From Artemia franciscana (taxonomy: Eukaryota > Arthropoda > Branchiopoda > Anostraca > Artemiidae), in contig NC_088868.1 of NCBI RefSeq assembly GCF_032884065.1, positions 7,708,758 to 7,772,757 of the forward strand: a DNA stretch of 64,000 nt, in the 5' to 3' direction. Below, in pieces: positions 58,440-64,000 of the stretch. How positions within the stretch are numbered: position 1 is the first letter of the stretch; the number at the start of each line of letters is the position of its first letter. Under the pieces are notes generated by a model that worked only from the letters and a program-made list of their open reading frames with translations, was not told where the DNA came from and did no database searches. Position numbers and translations under genes: made by a program.

Positions 58440-58587
58440 GAAGACATGGTGGAAATCCCCTTTTATGGGGAAGTACATCCTCTTTTTTATGTTTTGATTT
58501 GGAGCACTGACCGAGCCTTCTCAATTTTCTTTCCAAAGCTGAGACCCCGTTCCCCCTTTTCAGAAGAGAGGAATGGACTTCGAAATG

Positions 58588-58624
<37 letters not shown>

Positions 58625-58860
58625 CAACAACTCACCGCATCACCAAGCTGCCTGAGGCCAACAGAGTTACGCACGCTCCTCCTCAATCCCAATCAATTCG
58701 AAGCCTCCCTCTTTACACCCTCCCAGGAAATTCCCGTTATCTTTCTTCATGACATCCTCCCACCCCAACCGTGGAATGTAAAAAAAAATTCTACAAAAAT
58801 AACACCATCCTTTGTTATAGTGCATTTGTGCATATAGCAAAAACACCACAAAGGCTAAAC
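58440..58860 (-). pseudogene. RTE-like LINE 3' end fragment, minus strand
   Basis: On minus, RLGWEDVMKKD and GGFELIGIEEERA match the C-terminal end of RTE-like ORF2, followed by a TAGTAGTAGTAG 3' repeat (58590-58622 on plus as CTA units). It is 5' truncated near 58860. Sequence beyond the repeat (58.44-58.59 kb) is of unclear origin. Confidence 0.7.
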
Positions 58861-59384
58861 GGTGGGAGGGGAACTAGGGGAGGGATTACTGACTAAAGAG
58901 AGCAAAATGACAATTAATTCTCATCCAGTAAAGGCCTTGAACACAAAGAATACCAAGCCAAAAAAAGCAAGCAGAAGCCCTTGTTAAATGGAACATGAAC
59001 TAATAAATCGCATATAAATCAAAAACTTCTTCTTTCGGAAAAAACTCGGTTCTCGGCTTCCCTCTGTAGAGGATCAGAGAATATCGTTTTTTTTTGGGGG
59101 GGGGGGATGGTAAGAAAAGGGCAAATTCTGTAGTTTTCTCTTTATGTCTCGACTTAGATGTTTCTTTGAAAATTACGAGATAAGGGTAATTAAAGAATGG
59201 GATAGTGTTGGTTGGCACAAAAAACCTGACAACTTACAAGTTCAAAAAAATTAAGTTAGAAGACATAATTAGAAAAATAAAAAAGATTAAATTAGATAAG
59301 AAACGAATTTTAATAAATTTATTTCTTAAATTTCTAATAGATTAATTTCTCAAATTAAATTAGACAAAAAAATTGAAAACGTAC

Positions 59385-59618
59385 CAATCTTCGGTGATAT
59401 GCAGTGAGATATCCTTTCCATTCAACACAGGCAGAATATGAGGCTCTATTAACGGCAGTTCTCTGGTTTTCTCGCGAAGCCTCTCGTGGGAGGTTCAAAG
59501 TACTTCCAAGTTGATTCATCGTGCTCAATTCAACATCGCTACAAATAACGTCAGGAATTTCTCTGCTCTCTCGTTTAGACAGATTGACTCCATCGTTCAG
59601 CTTTACAGACGAAGATGA
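59385..59618 (-). CDS. USP32: USP32-like exon 1 in this window (internal exon)
   Basis: Acceptor TGTATTTTAG (59620-59619), donor TTG|GTACGT. Exactly 78 codons, phase 0 at both ends, no stop (residues 1-78 of the part seen). The first 50 residues are low-complexity and Ser/Glu-rich (SSSSVKLNDGVNLSKRESRE) and weakly conserved. The end ACVEWKGYLTAYHRRL aligns with the USP32 segment GYIVAMHRKM just before exon 2. Since it opens in mid-protein with an acceptor, more 5' exons must lie past 64000, including the catalytic Cys box. Confidence rests on phase, splice sites and the last 16 residues. Confidence 0.82.
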
Positions 59619-60184
59619 CTAAAATACAGAATATATTATAGCAATTAGTAGATAATATATTATAGTAATATATTATAATTACTATAATATATTAAATTGC
59701 TATATACTACTATAACTATCTATTATATAGTATATAATTTGTTTTATTTTGTAGTATTTTTATTTTTGTGTTTATAGTATTTTATATGTTTTTATATTAT
59801 TTTGTATTTTATATTTTTATTTTATAGTATTATAATTTCTTATTATATATTTTTTTTATTACTATAATATATATTACTATAATATATTATAGTGATATAT
59901 AATAAGTCGGTGGTAACAGGCTTGGGACTGTCGGTGCAGAATTTCAACTCTTGTTTATAGAAGAGCATCGCAAAGTGCTGAAAACCATGTTGTGACCAAG
60001 ATGGGCCTAGGATTAAACAAAGCATCCAATCATACTGGAGGTCCCAGGGATTTCTTGCTGTCCGGTTCTAAGCCGGCTTAAGCGCTTCGGTGTAGACTTG
60101 AGAAGATATGTCGGCCCTCGTCCTGCACTGGTATCCGGGATCATGGCTTTTCCTGAGGCCAAAATAATTTCAATTATTTAAAGA

Positions 60185-61931
60185 GCATGAACACGGGAAC
60201 TTGGAATGTTACGATGTTGAAAAATGACTATCATATCGACATTTTGACTGACGAATTCAGACGGTTTGAAATGGACTTATTAGGAACTTCAGAAAGTCTT
60301 ATTCCAGAGGTAAGCAGCATGAAATTAGGTGACATAGAATTTGTTTACTCAGGCAGGAAGGATGGGGTACATAGGCAGGGAGTAGGGCTCATGACAAATA
60401 AGAAAGCTGCTAAGTCTTGTTTAGGCTGAGAAGACATTAATAATAGAATAATAATTGCTCATTTTATGACTAAAAAGTTTAGGGATATCAGTTACAGTAG
60501 TATATGCACATGTTGAACTGATTGAGAGAGATACTAGTGACTCAGATGAATTTTACTTACAGTGAAAGGAGTAAATAAACAGGGTACCAGGTAGAAATAT
60601 GGTGTTTTAACTAGGGGATTTTAACGCCCAAGTTGGTAGAGATAGAGACAGATGATATCTTGGCCTTGGTAAATTTGGTGTAGGAAAAGAAAACAGTAAT
60701 GGCAACAGACTTTCGCAATTTGTAGGTATAACAAACTAGTTATAACCAATACAGTATTGGGTCATAAAATGGCTCATAAGCTCACATGGTATTCACGTGA
60801 TGGTAAGACAGCAAACCTTATTGATTATGTTATTGTAAACCGAAGACTAGCAGGATCAATACAAGATACTAGGGTATATAGGAGTGCTTTTATTGATGTT
60901 AAAAGTAAAGGTCATAATCTAGTAGTGTCTAGGGTTAATTTTAAGCTGAAATTTCGGAAGAGTAACTACCTCCCGGTAAGTTATGATGTTGGTAGACTCC
61001 AGGATGAAAATTTGCGAGAACCATTCCAGGAACAGTTGAATACTAAACTTAAGAGTTTAAAATTTGACTATGTGGAAGATGGATGGAATAATTTTAGAAA
61101 AATATTTTGTGAAGATGCTGATGGTGTCTTAAGGAAGAAAGTTAAGACTGCTAGGAATATTAGTGAAAAAGCTTTATGTTTAATAGAGACTAGAAGGGGT
61201 TTGTGGGTTTGTATAAGAATTATCTGAGCGATAGATCATATGAAAACAAAAGGAATGTAAAGAAAGTGGAGAAAGCTTTAAAATATGAACTAAGGAGGTA
61301 TGAAGTGGAGACCATGGATAAAATTGCCGAGGATTCGGAAGATGCAGCTAGACGGCAAAATAGTAAAATGTTATACTGATATGTTAATAAATTGCGAGGG
61401 AGTAATCAATCTGGAGTTGTCCCAGTGAAAGATAGTAATGGGGCAAAAATTAGTGATAAAGAAAGAGTTAAAGGAGATGGGCGGAACATTTTGAGACTGT
61501 GCTAAACCGAGATAGAGTTGCAGGAAAGATATAGAGGAAAATGAAAAAGTTTGTGATACTTTGGATGTGAAGGAAGATTTGTTTTGTGATAAGAATTAGC
61601 GCCAGTACTAAAAGGATTAAAAGATAAGAAGGCTTCAGGTGCTGATAGTGTAGTAAATGAGTTTCTTAAATATGGTGGCTCTGAGGTTAGAAATAAGGTA
61701 CTGAAGACTATGAATATCATTTTTGAAAAAGGGGAAGAACCTAATGATTTCAGAAAAACTTTAATTGAACCACTGTATAAGAAAGGTGATAAGAATGAAT
61801 GTCGTAATTATCGATGCATTAGTCTGGTATGTAGCAAATTACTTAGTAATATGATACTTTTTAGACTAAGAGATGCTGTAGACAAAGTTTTAAGAGAAGT
61901 TTTTAAGAACAGCGCAGTTTGGAAAAGGTAG
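60185..61931 (+). pseudogene. Decayed RTE-like LINE: EEP endonuclease and RT start
   Basis: In order on plus: GTWNVTMLKNDYHIDILTDE with LLGTSES and VYSGRKDGVHRQGVGLM (endonuclease, 60187-60425), LGDFNAQVGRD (60614-60650), LTWYSRDGKTANLIDYVIVN (60781-60845), then HNLVVSRV where the catalytic SDH is lost. RT begins near 61600 with LKDKKASGADSVVNEFLKY, PLYKKGD and NYRCISLVCSKLL. Similarity stops about 61930. Frames are broken at several points, so it is inactive. It is related in type to the 3' fragments at 55.9 and 58.7 kb. Confidence 0.8.
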
Positions 61932-61949
61932 AGGATGCGTGGACCAGAC

Positions 61950-62495
61950 GCATGGAGAAAAATGAGCGTGGGAGGGGGCCTAGGTACCCTCCAATTTTTT
62001 TGGTCACTGAAAAAGGACACTAAAACTTTCAATTTTCGTTAGAACGAGCCCTCACACGACATTCTAGGACCACATGGTCGATACAATCACCCCTGGAAAA
62101 AAAACCATAAAAAAACAAACAAACAAACAAACAAATAAACCCGTGATCGGTCTTCTGGCAAAAAATAGTAAGTTCCACATTTTTGTAGATAGGATCTTGA
62201 ATCTTCTACAGTAGGGTTCTCTGATACGCTGAATGCGATGGTGTGATTTTCGTTAAGATCCTATAGCTTTTAGGGGGTGTTTCCCCCTATTTTCCAAAAC
62301 AAATCAAATTTTCCCAGGCTCGTAACTTTTGATGAATAAGACTAAATCTAATGAAACTTATATATTTCAAATTGGCATAAAAATCTGATTCTTTTAATGT
62401 ATCTATTAGCATCAAAATTCCGTTTTTTAAGAATTTCGTTTACTATTGAGCCGGGTCGCTCCTTATTACAGTTCGTTACCACGAACTGTTTGATA
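61950..62495. mobile_element. Hairpin-ended Helitron-like element, longer copy
   Basis: Its right 300 bp match 40100-40395, including TTCTCTGATACGCTGAAT, GTGTTTCCCCCTATTTTC, TTACTATTGAGCCGGGTCGC and the CAGTTCGTTACCACGAACTG hairpin (about 62469-62488). The left part (GTGGGAGGGGGCCTAGGTAC, AAACAAACAAACAAACAAA, CCCGTGATCGGTCTTCTGGC) is absent from the 492-bp copy. It truncates the RTE-like LINE. Confidence 0.7.
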
Positions 62496-63385
62496 AAGCT
62501 CAATCTAAAACAACCAATAAGAAAAATAAGCTTTGCTCCAACGCTTCTTAAAGCTAATATAAAAACCAGGAAGACCTGCACCTACACTCTATAAGGCTCA
62601 ACCTATAACAACTGAAAATTAATTAAGCCTTGCTTCAACGCTCCATTGCTAAAATAAAACCCAAAAACAACCAAAAAGTAAATAAACGCATTGCTCCAAC
62701 GCTCGGTGAAGCTGTAAAGAAGATTTGCTTATACTCTCTATAAAGCTCAGCATAAAATATAAATAGTCTTACACATACCCTCTGTAAAGTTCAACTTAAA
62801 ACAACTAAAAAGTAAAAAAAAAGTCTTGGTCGACGCTTCATAAATCTTAAAAAAATTTGAAAAAAATGCTCCTACTCTGTAAAAGCCTAGAAAAAAGTTT
62901 TACTCCCAAGCTCTATTGAAAAAACAACCAAAAAGTCAAAAAATTCTTACTCCAACGCTCCACGAAGCTAAAAAAAAAAAGCCTTGACGTATTGTCCCAG
63001 CAATCTATAATGGTTAATGTAAAAGTTAAATTTAGTCTTACTCTAAAGTAAAATTCAACCTAAAATACCCAAAAAGTAAAAAAAAAGCCTTGCTAAAAAA
63101 TTCCATGAACCGGAAATAAATTTTGCTCCAACAATCTATTAACTCAACAAGAAAAGAAATACGAGTCTTACTCCAGTCCACTTTAGAGCTCAGCCTAAAA
63201 CAACTGATAAGTAAAAATAAATCTTCTCCAGCAATCTATAAAGCTAAAACAGAAGAAGCTTCGACCACTTCTCCCATTACAGCTCAACCTACAAAAAAAG
63301 AAAAAAAAATCTTGCTTTTACCTTTTACCCTATCTAAGCTCAGGGCCCTCAGCCCCTTCCTTAACCTCTATAAAGCTTAACTTGA
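62496..63385. repeat. Degenerate tandem repeat field
   Basis: About seven to nine poorly kept copies of a 100-120-bp unit with CTCTATAAAGCTCAACCTAA, AACAACTAAAAAGTAAAAA and CTTGCTCCAACGCTCC-GAAGCT. Any open frames across it are chance. Confidence 0.65.
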
Positions 63386-64000
63386 TAAAAAAAAATTTTA
63401 ATTTAGGGTCCTTAATACTGACAGAAAAGAAAAGTGACTTTTCAATACAAATTTTTGGAAAAAGTATATTAACACTGCAAAAAGACAGTAGGTGGTCTTC
63501 ATGAATATAGGAAAACTAATTTTTCTTAGAATTATTTTATTATTATTTTAGGGTTTATTTAGAATTATCAAGGTAACCTGGTTTTGTATTACTGTTACCA
63601 AGAGAGGTACAAAGAATCATTATTGCTGAACTGGGATTAATCTCTATTCTTCACTCTTTTTGTATCTACTTTACTGAAAACTTCTTCTGAAAGGGAAGTG
63701 ATGATGGTCTATTCAAATAGAAACTATTCATTGTTCTTTCAAAAAGTACCCCAGGGAACAAAAGCCACAAAAGCAAAACCAAGCACAGCAGTTTTTATAC
63801 AAAGCTAAAAAAGGTTAGGCAACAAAAGCAGAAATTCAGCATCGGTACATTACAAGAAACATTTATTTTATTTGTGCAGCTCAGATGTTACTCAATTGTT
63901 GCAGCTCAAAATGCATAATTGTCACAATGACTAGTGCCCTTTTCGTATTCATTATCCCATACACTTAACGTATTGGCGAATCGAAATACATATATATGCT

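Larger units (their letters stand above)
55078..59384 (-). other. Intron 1 in the window (4.3 kb)
   Basis: Donor TTG|GTACGT (59384), acceptor at 55078. It carries the second copy of the dispersed repeat, two RTE-like LINE 3' ends in opposite orientations, a SINE and the 57-58.4 kb satellite. 55.1-55.5, 56.2-56.68 and 58.86-59.38 kb have no recognised feature beyond homopolymer runs. Confidence 0.85.
59619..64000. other. Upstream intron of the USP32-like gene, incomplete
   Basis: No further exon of the protease could be identified. 59.62-60.15 kb has TATAATATATTA-rich DNA. Then come a decayed RTE-like LINE, a hairpin-ended element and a degenerate repeat field. 63.4-64.0 kb is AT-rich and unassigned. 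A short upstream exon could have been missed. Confidence 0.6.

Noticed and set aside
61931..64000. Additional 5' exons of the protease
   Set aside because: I searched for EF-hand, DUSP or Cys-box (GNTCFMN-like) motifs on minus and found none. The gene continues beyond the window.

Overview
This is a eukaryotic window, most likely from an arthropod and plausibly an anostracan crustacean such as Artemia. That guess rests on recalled similarity of the Helitron and dispersed-repeat families and was not tested. There is no bacterial-style gene density. Sequence outside exons is AT-rich and packed with transposons, SINEs, satellites and (TA)n/(GA)n tracts.

The host content I can support is one gene on the minus strand, a USP32-type ubiquitin-specific protease. 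Eight coding exons lie at 59618-59385, 55077-54881, 53064-52809, 37233-37042, 30429-30240, 24342-24119, 17439-17347 and 12510-12301. All seven introns are GT-AG, all phases agree, and the exons total 1596 nt (531 residues plus stop). They cover the C-terminal half of the catalytic region: zinc-finger cysteines, the WRLPPIL/LKRFQ core, the His box GGGHYVAYA with WYCYNDSS, and a C-terminal CVLM prenylation box. The N-terminal part, including the catalytic Cys box, lies beyond 64000. Intron 3 alone is 15.6 kb.

Layout: 1-3.7 kb is a Helitron cluster with a decayed Pif1-type helicase. 3.7-12.3 kb is intergenic DNA downstream of the gene, with local duplications, a SINE and one unexplained open frame. 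12.3-59.6 kb is the USP32-like gene. Its introns carry Helitrons (16.4, 25.5 and 38.0 kb), several LINEs (20.8 and 38.9 kb decayed; 46.6 kb nearly intact with an 11-bp target duplication), Penelope-like elements (42-46.5 kb), Helitron-like hairpin elements nested in a LINE and in Penelope, and satellites at 27.5, 32.2, 35.7 and 57.1 kb. 59.6-64 kb is upstream intron with a decayed RTE-like LINE and degenerate repeats.

The most unusual pattern is that partial copies of the host gene's own exon edges, often with the splice site, sit beside exons 3, 4, 5 and 8. Exon 3 has remnants at three nearby places. I saw no evidence for an unknown defence or metabolic system. The novelty here is in genome architecture.
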